A stretch of DNA of 64,000 nucleotides from Paenibacillus cellulosilyticus (GTDB lineage Bacteria > Bacillota > Bacilli > Paenibacillales > Paenibacillaceae). Below the pieces are notes generated by a model, which was given only the letters and a program-made list of their open reading frames with translations, was not told the DNA's origin and searched no databases. Of the stretch, positions 53,073-61,116 are shown piece by piece. Where the stretch lies: NCBI RefSeq assembly GCF_003182255.1, contig NZ_QGTQ01000016.1, positions 1-64,000 of the forward strand, written 5' to 3'. The position numbers and the translations under genes are program-made. Numbering within the stretch: position 1 is the stretch's first letter; each line of letters begins with the position of its first letter.

Positions 53073-53197
53073 TAGAGCACATAAATGTATCCTATCTGCT
53101 CACATCTGGCTTCGTCCGCTAGTTAGTATACATTAATGTACACTATACGCTCGCATCTCACTTCGTCCGCCAGTTAGTGTACTTAAATGTACGCTAT
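53073..53197. repeat. Array C: three palindromic units at exact 51-bp spacing
   Basis: TAG starts lie at 53073, 53124 and 53175. The best core is TAGTATACATTAATGTACACTA-like, an inverted repeat around an AT centre; the other two carry TAGAGCACATAAATGTATCC and TAGTGTACTTAAATGTACGC. Spacers contain CTTCGTCCGC. The array sits between two similar terminators. Upstream sequence to 52783 is AT-rich leader/promoter of the SLH-GH43 gene. Confidence 0.8.
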
Positions 53198-53205
53198 TCG
53201 CATGC

Positions 53206-53236
53206 AAAAAGAGGCCGGCACCATTGTGCCAGCCTC
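53206..53236 (-). terminator. Terminator of ldh
   Basis: GAGGCCGGCAC (53211-53221) pairs with GTGCCAGCCTC (53226-53236), and TTTTTG follows on the minus strand, 13 bases past the stop. Confidence 0.88.
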
Positions 53237-53248
53237 CTCGCCATTCTA

Positions 53249-54169
53249 CTATTCGCTCGTCTCGATCGTTTGAATGAGCGACTTCAGCTTATTAGCCGAT
53301 TTATGCAGCAGCGCTGTCTCCTCGTCCGTCAGCACGATGTCGAGCACTTCGCGAACGCCCTGCCGATCCACGACGCATGGCACGCCCAGATAAACATCCG
53401 ATACGCCATGGTAATCGTTCAGCAGCGTCGAAACGTTCAGCACCGCTGCTTCATTGTGCAGAATCGCCGTAACGATTCGATCGAGCGCCAGCGCGATCGC
53501 ATAATAAGTCGCGCCTTTCGCTTCGATGATTTGGTACGCCGCATCACGCGTATTCGTATAGATGCGTGTCTTCGCCTCTTCATCAAGCTTCAGCTGCGAA
53601 CCCGCTACGTTCGCAAGGCTCCATACCGGCAGCTCCGAGTCGCCGTGCTCGCCAATGATATGAGCGTGAACGCTGCGCGGATCAAGCTCCAGCTCCTCGC
53701 CGATCAGGTAACGGAAACGTGCGCTGTCGAGCAGCGTGCCCGAGCCGATGACACGGTTCGTCGGCCAATTCGATTTGCGCAGGCAGAAGTAGCTCATGAC
53801 ATCTACCGGATTCGTTGCGATAAGCAGAATACCGTCTTCGTTATATTTGAGCACCTCCGACACGATGCTGTCGTAGATGGCGATGTTGCGTTTGAGCAGA
53901 TCGACGCGCGGCTCGCCTGGCTTTTGCGCTGCACCCGCCGTAATGATTATAATGTCTGCGCCCGCGCAGTCCTCATATGTACCCGCCCATACCTTCGTTT
54001 GACCCACGAACGGCATGCCGTGATTCATATCCAGCGCGTCGCCAACGGCCTTCGCTTGATTCGCATCAATGAGAACCAGCTCGTCCGCACGTTCTCTGAG
54101 CAGCAATGTATAAGCAGTAGTCGAACCAACTGCGCCTACTCCGATTACAACGACTCTCGTCTTCTTCAT
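53249..54169 (-). CDS. ldh: L-lactate dehydrogenase
   Basis: A 306-residue NAD-dependent dehydrogenase that reduces pyruvate to L-lactate and regenerates NAD+ in fermentation. The Rossmann motif is IGVGAVGSTTAYTL, the NAD-site acid lies in VLIDANQ, and the catalytic histidine in IIGEHGDSELPVW; the ATNPVDV strand and substrate arginine DSARFRYLIGEEL are in place. A malate dehydrogenase is less likely because of the ldh-type EHGDSE context and GTLLDSARFR. The ATG overlaps the upstream transporter stop by four bases (ATGA). It is controlled from the promoter before that transporter. Confidence 0.93.
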   Translation of the reverse strand: MKKTRVVVIGVGAVGSTTAYTLLLRERADELVLIDANQAKAVGDALDMNHGMPFVGQTKVWAGTYEDCAGADIIIITAGAAQKPGEPRVDLLKRNIAIYDSIVSEVLKYNEDGILLIATNPVDVMSYFCLRKSNWPTNRVIGSGTLLDSARFRYLIGEELELDPRSVHAHIIGEHGDSELPVWSLANVAGSQLKLDEEAKTRIYTNTRDAAYQIIEAKGATYYAIALALDRIVTAILHNEAAVLNVSTLLNDYHGVSDVYLGVPCVVDRQGVREVLDIVLTDEETALLHKSANKLKSLIQTIETSE

Positions 54170-54957
54170 GGATGATTCCCCTCTTCTTCGAATGGTTTGT
54201 TAACCGTATGATACATGAAGCCCATCAAGATCGCGCCGCCCACCATATTGCCGAGCGTCACTGGAATGAGATTATGGATAATGCCGCCCAGCGTAACCTG
54301 CCCCGGCTCCCCAACGACCAAGCCGATTGCGAATGTACACATATTAGCGACGCTATGCTCGTAGCCGGATATAAAGAAACAGAAGACGAACAGCATCATC
54401 GTGAACAGCTTTGGCCCGTCACCCCGCAGTGACATTGGGATAAAGAAAGCTAGACAGACAAGCCAGTTACAAAGGATCGCGCGGAAGAACAGCTCGAAAG
54501 TATCGGCATGCAGCTTTTTATCGACGACGCTTAATAGAAATCCGTTCACAGAAGCATCGCGGAACAATCCGGTTGACCAGATCAGCAATGCGAATGCGAA
54601 TGCTCCAAGCACGTTGCCTACGTAACAAAGCAACCACATGCGAGTCACCGTACGCCATGCCAGCTTCTTGCGCAGCGCAGCGAGCGTGAAGTAGAACGTA
54701 TTGCCGGTGAACAGGTCGCCGCCCCCGTACGAGATGAGGATGATCGCTGAACCGAACGTCAGCGCCGCCATCGGATAAGCAAGCGGACTATGTTCGTTGT
54801 AAAATGCGCCTCCGGACTTAAACGCCACGATAACGCCGAAGCCGATGAACATACTGGCAAGCATGGCACGGAGTAGAGAGGTCAGCTTGCTTACCTCATA
54901 AATATGATGCTTCTTGAGCGCAAGCTTCACGACTCGTTGCAAAGGAATTTGCTCCAT
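54166..54957 (-). CDS. Formate/nitrite transporter family channel
   Basis: A 263-residue membrane protein with six hydrophobic helices of the FocA/NirC family. The family loop is visible as GGGDLFTGNTFYFTLAALRKK, and the second half as NWLVCLAFFIPMS and GYEHSVANM, the FNT signature near helix 5. Such pentameric channels pass formate, nitrite or lactate-like anions. Being translationally coupled to ldh behind an oxygen- or redox-type operator, a fermentation-acid role (formate or lactate) is more likely than nitrite uptake, although nas genes are in the window. AGGAGG precedes the ATG. Confidence 0.92.
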   Translation of the reverse strand: MEQIPLQRVVKLALKKHHIYEVSKLTSLLRAMLASMFIGFGVIVAFKSGGAFYNEHSPLAYPMAALTFGSAIILISYGGGDLFTGNTFYFTLAALRKKLAWRTVTRMWLLCYVGNVLGAFAFALLIWSTGLFRDASVNGFLLSVVDKKLHADTFELFFRAILCNWLVCLAFFIPMSLRGDGPKLFTMMLFVFCFFISGYEHSVANMCTFAIGLVVGEPGQVTLGGIIHNLIPVTLGNMVGGAILMGFMYHTVNKPFEEEGNHP

Positions 54958-55000
54958 ATTGCCCGCCTCCTGCCGCCATTATGATAAGGATATGGCCTTC

Positions 55001-55043
55001 ATTATAGAGAGGCCTCATCGGATGCGCTGTGACATTTATCACA
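55001..55043 (-). promoter_or_regulatory. FNR/Rex-type operator and -10 box of the fnt-ldh operon
   Basis: TGTGACATTTATCACA (55028-55043) is a perfect TGTGA-N6-TCACA palindrome, the spacing used by Bacillus Fnr and also compatible with Rex. On the minus strand TATAAT lies at 55006-55001. Counting from that -10, the predicted start is about 54994 and the palindrome is centred at -41.5, the class II activator position. No good -35 is present. Confidence 0.75.
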
Positions 55044-55103
55044 CTTGGAGGCGTACACAGCGCTTACAGGAGGCACAAGTCTCAATAGTATAATTTTAAC
55101 AAA

Positions 55104-55158
55104 AATAAGAAGCCGCTCCATAAGTCAATAGCACCGACCTATAAGCAGCTTCTTTATT
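55104..55158 (-). terminator. Terminator of the thioredoxin-like gene
   Basis: AATAAGAAGC-C-GCT pairs with AGC-A-GCTTCTTTATT across a long loop. Runs of T on both strands make it potentially bidirectional; between it and the gene (55159-55298) I see nothing else. Confidence 0.6.
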
Positions 55159-55298
55159 AATCTTTCACAAAATATAGTTCTCTTCACCCTACCGTTTCAA
55201 CTAGCGGAATTGCCGCTGGCCGCTGGCCGCCGTCGGCTCTTCTCCCTGCTGAAGGCAGGTGGCATAAACGGCCCTATTGGCACGACGACTAGAACCTC

Positions 55299-55598
55299 TT
55301 ATTGTAAAATGCGGTACAAATGATCGACCGAGCCCATCGCATATTCCATGCGGACCGGCTCCCCGTCCTCCAGCAGCACGAGACACGGCACACTTGCCAC
55401 ACGCCAACGCTCGCGTAGAATCGGCGCGTAGTTAATGTTGATTTTGTGAATGCCGATCGGGACCCCCGTCGCCTCGACCACCTCCAACATTCGCTCCGCC
55501 ACTTTGCACGTGCCGCACATCGCCGTATAGAACAACACAGCCTCACGCCCGCTCCGCCGCTCAAGCAATTCCTTCTCCGTCCACTCGGCAATCGCCAT
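55299..55598 (-). CDS. Small thioredoxin-family protein
   Basis: A 99-residue cytoplasmic thioredoxin fold with the redox motif CGTC in FYTAMCGTCKVAERML and the cis-proline in VASVPCLVLLEDGE, which carries an extra cysteine directly after that proline. It resembles YtpP-like thioredoxins of Bacillus. The start is ATG 55598 with GAGGGAG upstream; the open frame extends eight codons further without a site. Monocistronic. Confidence 0.87.
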   Translation of the reverse strand: MAIAEWTEKELLERRSGREAVLFYTAMCGTCKVAERMLEVVEATGVPIGIHKININYAPILRERWRVASVPCLVLLEDGEPVRMEYAMGSVDHLYRILQ

Positions 55599-55786
55599 GC
55601 TGCACCACTCCCTCTTCCTCATCTAATCGTCATTTCAATGTAGCGATTTCTGGTCCAATATTCAAGAGCCGCCTCTGAGAATATTTCCGGACGCTCACAG
55701 TATATCTATAATCATCAAATATTTATTGTAAATCGATAAATCCTATGGTAAGTTCTAAAGGAACATTATGAAATGAGGTGCATGGT

Positions 55787-56263
55787 GTGGAACGTGGAAC
55801 GACCCTTATTCTAAAATTGACGCTCCTTGTAATCGCCCTTCCCGTGCTTGCATTGTGTGTTTATGGACTGCCCGTAATCGCGATGGATCCAGGCGATAAT
55901 TATCCGGCGTCTTGGGTATATCTTCTGGTCGCGCTTGGGTATACAACGGCAATCCCGTATTTTACAGCGCTGTTTCAATCCTTCAAGCTGCTCAGCTACA
56001 TCGACAAGAACATCGCTTTCTCTGATCTGTCCGTGAAGGCTCTGAAAACAATCAAATACTGCGCGTTCACGTTCAGCCTCTTGTATGTAATCGCGCTGCC
56101 GCTCTTCTATTATATTGCGGAGAACGACGACGCCCCTGGCGTTATTGTGATCGGATTGGTCTTTGCTTTCACCGCATTCGTCGTCGCCGTGTTCGCCGCC
56201 GTCCTTCAGAGGCTGCTCAAGAATGCCATCGATATTAAATCAGAAAATGATTTAACAGTCTGA
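55787..56263 (+). CDS. DUF2975 membrane protein
   Basis: A 158-residue protein with four membrane helices, of the DUF2975 family. Hydrophobic segments lie near residues 7-28, 43-65, 92-113 and 125-148, with the LFQSFKLLSYIDKNIAFSDLSVKALK loop (shown in part: LLSYIDKNIAFSDLSVKALK) typical of the family. The start is GTG 55787 because GAGGTG lies six bases before it. Its partner, a YozG-like regulator, follows after ten bases; this two-gene pair is widespread in Bacilli, but its function is unknown. Confidence 0.85.
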   Translation: MERGTTLILKLTLLVIALPVLALCVYGLPVIAMDPGDNYPASWVYLLVALGYTTAIPYFTALFQSFKLLSYIDKNIAFSDLSVKALKTIKYCAFTFSLLYVIALPLFYYIAENDDAPGVIVIGLVFAFTAFVVAVFAAVLQRLLKNAIDIKSENDLTV

Positions 56264-56273
56264 GGTGACGAAC

Positions 56274-56480
56274 ATGACCATAATTATTAATATCGACGTG
56301 ATGCTGGCGAAACGGAAAATGAGCGTAACCGAGCTTTCGGAGAAGGTCGGAATTACGATGGCTAACCTTTCGATACTCAAAAATGGCAAGGCGAAAGCCA
56401 TTCGCATTTCGACGTTAGAGGCGATATGCAAGGCGTTGGACTGCCAGCCTGGGGATGTACTGGAGTATAGGGAGGAGTAA
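56274..56480 (+). CDS. YozG-like XRE-family transcriptional regulator
   Basis: A 68-residue Cro/CI-type helix-turn-helix protein (ELSEKVGITMANLSILKNGK recognition region, then ISTLEAICKALDCQPGDVLEY). It belongs to the compact YozG group, usually encoded directly after a DUF2975 protein, as here. The start is ATG 56274 with GAGGTG eight bases upstream, overlapping the end of the previous gene's stop region. It probably regulates its own operon. Confidence 0.9.
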   Translation: MTIIINIDVMLAKRKMSVTELSEKVGITMANLSILKNGKAKAIRISTLEAICKALDCQPGDVLEYREE

Positions 56481-56516
56481 GGGGCGTTCTCCCCTTGGAC
56501 CCCGTTATTTCTGATT

Positions 56517-56600
56517 CTACCCCCTTAAATCAACATTGCTACCCATTTAAATCCGAGAGTTCTACCCACCTAAATCAACATTTCTACCCACCTAAATCCT
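56517..56600. repeat. Four short direct repeats, 22-23 bp period
   Basis: CTACCC starts at 56517, 56539, 56562 and 56584; each unit has CTACCCACCTAAATC (with small changes) plus a variable AACATTT-like tail. The units sit just after the YozG-like gene and are followed by a G/C-rich stretch with GGGACCCC-type self-complementarity. The function is unknown. Confidence 0.75.
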
Positions 56601-56756
56601 CCCTGCTAGGGAGGACCCCCGGGGTTTCCCAACCCCGGGACCCCGGAAGGATGAACGTGGGAGGAACAGAGGCGTATTCGCATACTTGGGTGATAGGAGT
56701 CGCTTGCCCCTTTTGGGGCACAACTTACTTTTGGAGCTTGCTACTTGACTTGATAC

Positions 56757-56805
56757 AAAAGGACTTCATCCTCCCGCTTCGCGGCGGGGAATGAAGTCCT
56801 TTTTT
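56757..56805. terminator. Bidirectional terminator, strong
   Basis: AAAAGGACTTCAT pairs with ATGAAGTCCTTTT, and the inner CCCGC-TTCG-GCGGG forms a stable tetraloop-like tip. T runs on both strands serve the YozG-like gene and the convergent stalk-protein gene. Confidence 0.92.
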
Positions 56806-56828
56806 GCTACACTGCGTGCGACATTAGG

Positions 56829-57686
56829 CTATACGACCGTGTTGCTGATGATCTTCACCAGGCCGTTGGCGTAGGCTGTGTTCACTAGATTGCCGATCGA
56901 AGCTGCTGCACTTTCGCTGAATACGTACCATTGGTCTTCCGAGGCGTCATAGAGCAGCGTCTTCTCATAACCGGTTAACAGATCCTCCGGGAATGCATTA
57001 ACCAATACATAGATATCGTAACGCTTTACACTATTCTCTTCGCTGTCAAGGAAGTCATATTGACCGGCCTTCTCATAGGATCCCGGTACATCTATATTAG
57101 CCCTCCAGTCGTAACTCTCTGGGGCATCAACCTTCTTGCCCTTGTTGTCTTCGAACAGATCATAGATCGCCTTGTTCGTTGTATTGCCGCTGAGCTGTTG
57201 AACGACTCCGCCCATTGTCATGTGGTATTCCTGCTGCAAAGCTTTTACCTGCACCCCGCCAATGACGAGCGGAGCCGTATGGACGGTTACTGCAGCGTTG
57301 CTGTAGCCAACTTCGCAATCAAACGTCTCTGCAATAAAGCGTAGAGGAACGATGACACGATTGTTCTTCACATACGGCGCAGCATCCAGCGTTACTGCTT
57401 TGCCATTGACTTCCGCCGTTTTACTATTCAGCTTCAGAACAACCTTCAAGTTGTCCTTCGTAATCGTCACTTCTGAATTCGACCAATGAACCTTCGCACC
57501 CAGGTTCTCGCTGATGACACGCAGCGGTACCATCGTCCGGTTGTTGCGCACTTCCGGCTGTACATCGGACCCGATCGCGATGCCGTCGATTTTAATAGCA
57601 GAATTGTCCGCAGCGTATGCAGGCATTGATGCAAAAGCTAGTGTTAGGCTAAGCGCGATACCAGGGATTATCTTCTTCATCTTCAT
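56829..57686 (-). CDS. Exported protein with copper-amine-oxidase-like N-terminal domain
   Basis: A 285-residue secreted protein. A signal peptide (about 1-26, ending AYA) precedes two copper-amine-oxidase N-domain-like repeats (KIDGIAIGSDVQPEVRNNRT...VPLRVISENLGAKVHW and ...YVKNNRVIVPLRFIAETFD), a stalk module common in Paenibacillus secreted proteins and unrelated to the oxidase reaction. The remaining 150 residues are not recognised. The start is ATG 57686 with AAGGAT upstream; an earlier start at 57710 is possible but less well placed. Monocistronic, convergent with the YozG-like gene. Confidence 0.87.
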   Translation of the reverse strand: MKMKKIIPGIALSLTLAFASMPAYAADNSAIKIDGIAIGSDVQPEVRNNRTMVPLRVISENLGAKVHWSNSEVTITKDNLKVVLKLNSKTAEVNGKAVTLDAAPYVKNNRVIVPLRFIAETFDCEVGYSNAAVTVHTAPLVIGGVQVKALQQEYHMTMGGVVQQLSGNTTNKAIYDLFEDNKGKKVDAPESYDWRANIDVPGSYEKAGQYDFLDSEENSVKRYDIYVLVNAFPEDLLTGYEKTLLYDASEDQWYVFSESAAASIGNLVNTAYANGLVKIISNTVV

Positions 57687-57813
57687 CGTTATCAATCCTT
57701 CTCTACTCAAGAAATGGGTCTGCGAAAAATATCAGCATGTTTTTCCAGCCATTCTTAAGACGTCGAGAGCAACGTGAATGTTCATGAGAAATCTCTCATT
57801 AGCCGCAGCGCAA

Positions 57814-57846
57814 TAAAAAACAGGATGAAGCAGCCGCTCCATCCTG
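57814..57846 (-). terminator. Terminator of the RNase H gene
   Basis: CAGGATG (57821-57827) pairs with CATCCTG (57840-57846), with a TTTTTTA tail on the minus strand. Confidence 0.85.
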
Positions 57847-57877
57847 ATTCCATCACACAACACACATGATCATAAAC

Positions 57878-58564
57878 CTACTTGCGTCCGTAATCCGCCT
57901 TAATTTCGCCCCACACCTTCGTTTGCCACTTGAGCACTTTGTTCTCGTAACGGTTGGTGCGCAGCCACGCTTCCGCTTCATCAACGAGACGCCAGATCTC
58001 GGCTGTCGAAGCATCACGCGCCAGCGTTGTCGCAACCTTCTTCTCCCGCAGCCATTTCATCGCATTAACGGAATCGCTGTATATCGTACGATTGCTGCCG
58101 CGTTCTTGCAAATATCGCAGCGCGTGGACGATCGCCAGAAACTCGCCAAGATTGTTCGTCCCCTTCGCAATCGGACCTACGGAGAACAATATTTCTCCCG
58201 TCCGCGTGTCTACCCCTTTATACTCGACAGGTCCGGGGTTCCCCCTTGTCCCAACGTCGACGGAGATGCTGTCGTAATCGACCTCTCCCACATCCTGCGA
58301 AGCCGAGCTTGTCCGTCCTGCCGCCCGGAATCGGTTCGATGCAGCAGCACCTGTTCCCGCTCCGGCTGCTTTGCTTGCGCCAGACGATTTGCCCCAATGC
58401 TTCTCCCAGCCATCGCGGAATGCGCTATCCGCCGCCGCTTTCGATTCGAACGACTTGAATTTCGCACCGTCGAATCCGTTCGTCTGCTTCTGGCATTCCG
58501 CCCATACCGCGTATACGCCAGGCTTGCGACCGACCCATACAACATAATGCTTGCTACCCGCCAT
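57878..58564 (-). CDS. Viroplasmin-domain ribonuclease H
   Basis: A 228-residue cytoplasmic enzyme that removes RNA from RNA-DNA hybrids. The N-terminal viroplasmin/caulimovirus-type domain (HYVVWVGRKPGVYAVWAECQ, FKSFESKAAADSAF) binds hybrid; a Ser/Ala/Gly-rich linker leads to the RNase H domain. The catalytic acids are in SVDVGTRGNPGP (Asp), NNLGEFLAIVHAL (Glu), YSDSVNAMKWL (Asp) and GEIKADYG (final Asp). The start ATG has GGGGGAT upstream. Monocistronic with a terminator. Confidence 0.91.
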   Translation of the reverse strand: MAGSKHYVVWVGRKPGVYAVWAECQKQTNGFDGAKFKSFESKAAADSAFRDGWEKHWGKSSGASKAAGAGTGAAASNRFRAAGRTSSASQDVGEVDYDSISVDVGTRGNPGPVEYKGVDTRTGEILFSVGPIAKGTNNLGEFLAIVHALRYLQERGSNRTIYSDSVNAMKWLREKKVATTLARDASTAEIWRLVDEAEAWLRTNRYENKVLKWQTKVWGEIKADYGRK

Positions 58565-58754
58565 TCCAGCATCCCCCCAGTGTTACTAGATTACCGCATT
58601 CGTGTATCATTCGCCAACTAACCTAAGAACGATGATTAGCAGCATGGCAGGCATAAATCCTTGTGATAACAATCGCCCGTACAACTACCGTCTGTATCTC
58701 CCACAAATGTGGTATACTCTAACGCATAGATGTCCCGCTAGGAGGCAAACTTCC

Positions 58755-58865
58755 ATGAATTTCGTCGTCTATATGGCGATCATTCAAGTAATTCTGTTCG
58801 TCGCCGTCGGCGCGTTCGTCATTCGGATGATTCAACGTGCTCGGAAGAAGGAAAGCGATAATTAA
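58755..58865 (+). CDS. 36-residue single-pass membrane peptide
   Basis: A small gene coding MNFVVYMAIIQVILFVAVGA followed by a short basic tail ending RKKESDN. AGGAGG lies nine bases before the ATG, and a -10-like TATACT is at 58713. A terminator with a TTTTT tail follows. One membrane helix with a positive C-terminus resembles many small regulatory membrane peptides, but the product is not recognised. Confidence 0.7.
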   Translation: MNFVVYMAIIQVILFVAVGAFVIRMIQRARKKESDN

Positions 58866-58883
58866 TTCACCCCTCGTACGACC

Positions 58884-58941
58884 AAAAGCCGCCCCTCTGA
58901 TCAACTGCGTAATTTTTGCAGGTCAGAATGGACGGCTTTTT
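58884..58941. terminator. Terminator of the 36-residue gene and of the NlpC/P60 gene
   Basis: AAAAGCCG pairs with CGGCTTTTT, with inner GATC/GGTC pairing over a long loop. T runs on both sides make it bidirectional between the two convergent genes. Confidence 0.75.
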
Positions 58942-58974
58942 GTTGGCGCACCTTTATAAATGCAGCTTAGTCTC

Positions 58975-59946
58975 TCATCTCGCCACTCGCTTACCGAATA
59001 GAAAACGCCCCTTCCAATACCCGTTCAGGCTCGTCATAACAACACCGGGGTCACCGTACGTTTGAATGAATTTGCCCCCGCCGACGTACATGCCAACATG
59101 ACCGACAGCCTTGTTCGTCTCATAGCGTCCTGGCGTATAGAAGAACATCAAGTCCGCAGGCTGCAGCTCCTCTAGACCAACCCTCTTCCCCAACGCAGAT
59201 TGCGCGCGGGACGAACGCGGCAGCTTAACGCCGAACCGATCATAGACATATTTGGTGAAGGACGAGCAATCGAACCGGTGCGATTTCGAATAAATATCAG
59301 CATCGAACTCATACGGCGTCCCTAGGAAAGTCTTTGCATAACGAACGACTGCCATGGGGTCAATATCTACGAGCCCCAGCGGCATGATGCCGCTGCCTGA
59401 CAACCCCTGTTGTTGCCCCTGCTCCGAGCCAGGCTTCACCCCGGTGTTATATCGATCATCCATCATTCGAATACGCAAATCGGACGTACGATCGTCCCAC
59501 TTCACATCAGTCTGCAGCAGCGATGACAGCGCACGCGGTGTCATATACAGCTCCCCATTCATCCGCCTCGGCGCATCCAACAGCTCAACCTTCGTATCGC
59601 CCGACATCGCATCTGTCTGGTTGGCACGAACTGAGTATACCGCATCCATGTCACCAATCGCGGTACGTCCTCCTGTCGTCTCATGCAATCGCAGCCCCAG
59701 CGGAGATACCGCCTCGTCCAGCGGAATCCAAACACGACCGTTCAGCCGTTCTTCTAGAACGGGTATCCGGCGCGATGAGATTGACGAGTCCGCCGCCATA
59801 ATGCGCGCGGAGCGCTTCGCGAGCGCGGACGGCGAAGGTTGAGACTGCCCCTTATCTATCGAACCACAACCGCTCGTTAGCAGCAGCGCTCCACAGGCGG
59901 CGGTGAGGAGAACGTAATATTTTGCTGAGAGATAGATTGTCGACAT
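58975..59946 (-). CDS. NlpC/P60 cell-wall endopeptidase lipoprotein
   Basis: A 323-residue lipoprotein. The signal sequence ends in the lipobox LLTSGC. Residues about 50-165 form a copper-amine-oxidase-like stalk (RVWIPLDEAVSPLGLRL, LYMTPRALSSLL). The NlpC/P60 domain (about 200-323) has the catalytic cysteine in HRFDCSSFTKYVY, the histidine in AVGHVGMYVGGG and a polar third residue near QTYGDPG, consistent with cutting peptide bonds in peptidoglycan. AAAGGGG lies upstream of the ATG. Confidence 0.92.
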   Translation of the reverse strand: MSTIYLSAKYYVLLTAACGALLLTSGCGSIDKGQSQPSPSALAKRSARIMAADSSISSRRIPVLEERLNGRVWIPLDEAVSPLGLRLHETTGGRTAIGDMDAVYSVRANQTDAMSGDTKVELLDAPRRMNGELYMTPRALSSLLQTDVKWDDRTSDLRIRMMDDRYNTGVKPGSEQGQQQGLSGSGIMPLGLVDIDPMAVVRYAKTFLGTPYEFDADIYSKSHRFDCSSFTKYVYDRFGVKLPRSSRAQSALGKRVGLEELQPADLMFFYTPGRYETNKAVGHVGMYVGGGKFIQTYGDPGVVMTSLNGYWKGRFLFGKRVAR

Positions 59947-60015
59947 GAAGAAAGACCCCTTTCTTGAACAGAAATAGGGTCCTCCAATTTACCAATATTA
60001 TTCGATCATCTGCGC

Positions 60016-60945
60016 TCACTCCATAACAAAGTGAACACGCATTTGAATGTCCTGATCGTAATCACCGAACTGACGGCCGAATAGATTGACGCCGCCCTTG
60101 TGGTTGGCATCTTCTCGCACGCCAATGCGGAGGCGAATGCCCGATTGCCCTGAAAGGCCCAACTGCTGAAGCGACACATCCGATATCGGCTGCATATCCA
60201 CGGTGCTTCGCTCGTCGTCGACCCGCCATATTTTGCGCAGCCCATACTGGGTAGCATGCTCGCCCCACCAGCCAGGATTCAACCGCCCTCTGCGGTCGCC
60301 GAAATCCCCCGGACTCGTCCACATGCCGATATCCACACCGTTAATCCACACCGTAATGTCCGATGGCCAATCATTATCGTAATTCGGCGCTTCCGAACAT
60401 AATTCCATCGAGAACTCCAGCGCTGTAATTCGGCTGTTCGGTGGAATTTCGAGTGGGAATCGATACTCTAGATACCCTCGACGGAACCAAATGAGCTGTG
60501 CACTTACATGCCGTGGATGATAGAAGCTCGCTGGCTCATCCTCCGGAATGAGCAGCCCGTTCCCGTCCGCCATGCCGCAAGTCGGCGAAACCTCGCAGTC
60601 CGTATAATGTCCGACCGGCATCTCGATCTCATAGGTCTGCTCTTCGCCTTTGCTTCCAAGGAAGCTCGTGTTCAGTCGCATGTGCACATCATGGTATGTC
60701 CGCGTACACACCTTCATCGCACCTCGGACCGCAGGCAGCAGCTCCGTCTGAATGAGCCGTGCACCTTCCAGAACCCTCACATGATTGGCCACCGATGACA
60801 CCGGCAGCTGCAGCGCATCAGCGATCTCGACGATATTCAGGCTTTTCTGGTTGAGCAGCCGCAATATCTCAATTCTCGCGCGCGTCGATAACGCATGCGC
60901 AACGGTTACAAGCTTGTCCGGTTCATTAATGTCCAATTCAAGCAT
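60016..60945 (-). CDS. ArsR-type regulator with large beta-rich C-terminal domain
   Basis: A 309-residue cytoplasmic protein. The first 85 residues form an ArsR-like winged helix (ALSTRARIEILRLLNQKSLN, IVEIADALQLPVSSVANHVR, HVRVLEGARLIQTEL). The remaining 220 residues are rich in aromatic and acidic residues and look like a jelly-roll (YLEYRFPLEIPPNSRITALE, WPSDITVWINGVDIGMWTSP, PGWWGEHATQYG), similar in style to carbohydrate-binding folds, so ligand sensing rather than metal sensing is likely. A Cys pair is not present in the usual metal-site place. The start is ATG 60945 with GGGGGTG upstream. Target genes are unknown. Confidence 0.84.
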   Translation of the reverse strand: MLELDINEPDKLVTVAHALSTRARIEILRLLNQKSLNIVEIADALQLPVSSVANHVRVLEGARLIQTELLPAVRGAMKVCTRTYHDVHMRLNTSFLGSKGEEQTYEIEMPVGHYTDCEVSPTCGMADGNGLLIPEDEPASFYHPRHVSAQLIWFRRGYLEYRFPLEIPPNSRITALEFSMELCSEAPNYDNDWPSDITVWINGVDIGMWTSPGDFGDRRGRLNPGWWGEHATQYGLRKIWRVDDERSTVDMQPISDVSLQQLGLSGQSGIRLRIGVREDANHKGGVNLFGRQFGDYDQDIQMRVHFVME

Positions 60946-61082
60946 AATCACACCCCCACTCACTGCAAATTTGTAATGCTATTGTAAGCGATCCTCCGAT
61001 TGGTGACAAAAGGTAATTGTGTGTACAGTTGTATAAGATTCATGCTGTAAACAACTAAGGCGTTAACTATTTCACTGCACTA

Positions 61083-61114
61083 AACACCGCTCTCTGCACA
61101 CAGAGAACGGTGTT
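61083..61114 (-). terminator. Hairpin after the VTT gene
   Basis: AACACCGCTCTCTG pairs with CAGAGAACGGTGTT (one mismatch) around a four-base loop; the U tail on the minus strand is short. Confidence 0.6.
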
Positions 61115-61116
61115 CA

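Noticed and set aside
56495-56794. A 99-codon frame after the YozG-like gene
   Set aside because: It consists of the short direct repeats and the following terminator, and lacks a start signal.
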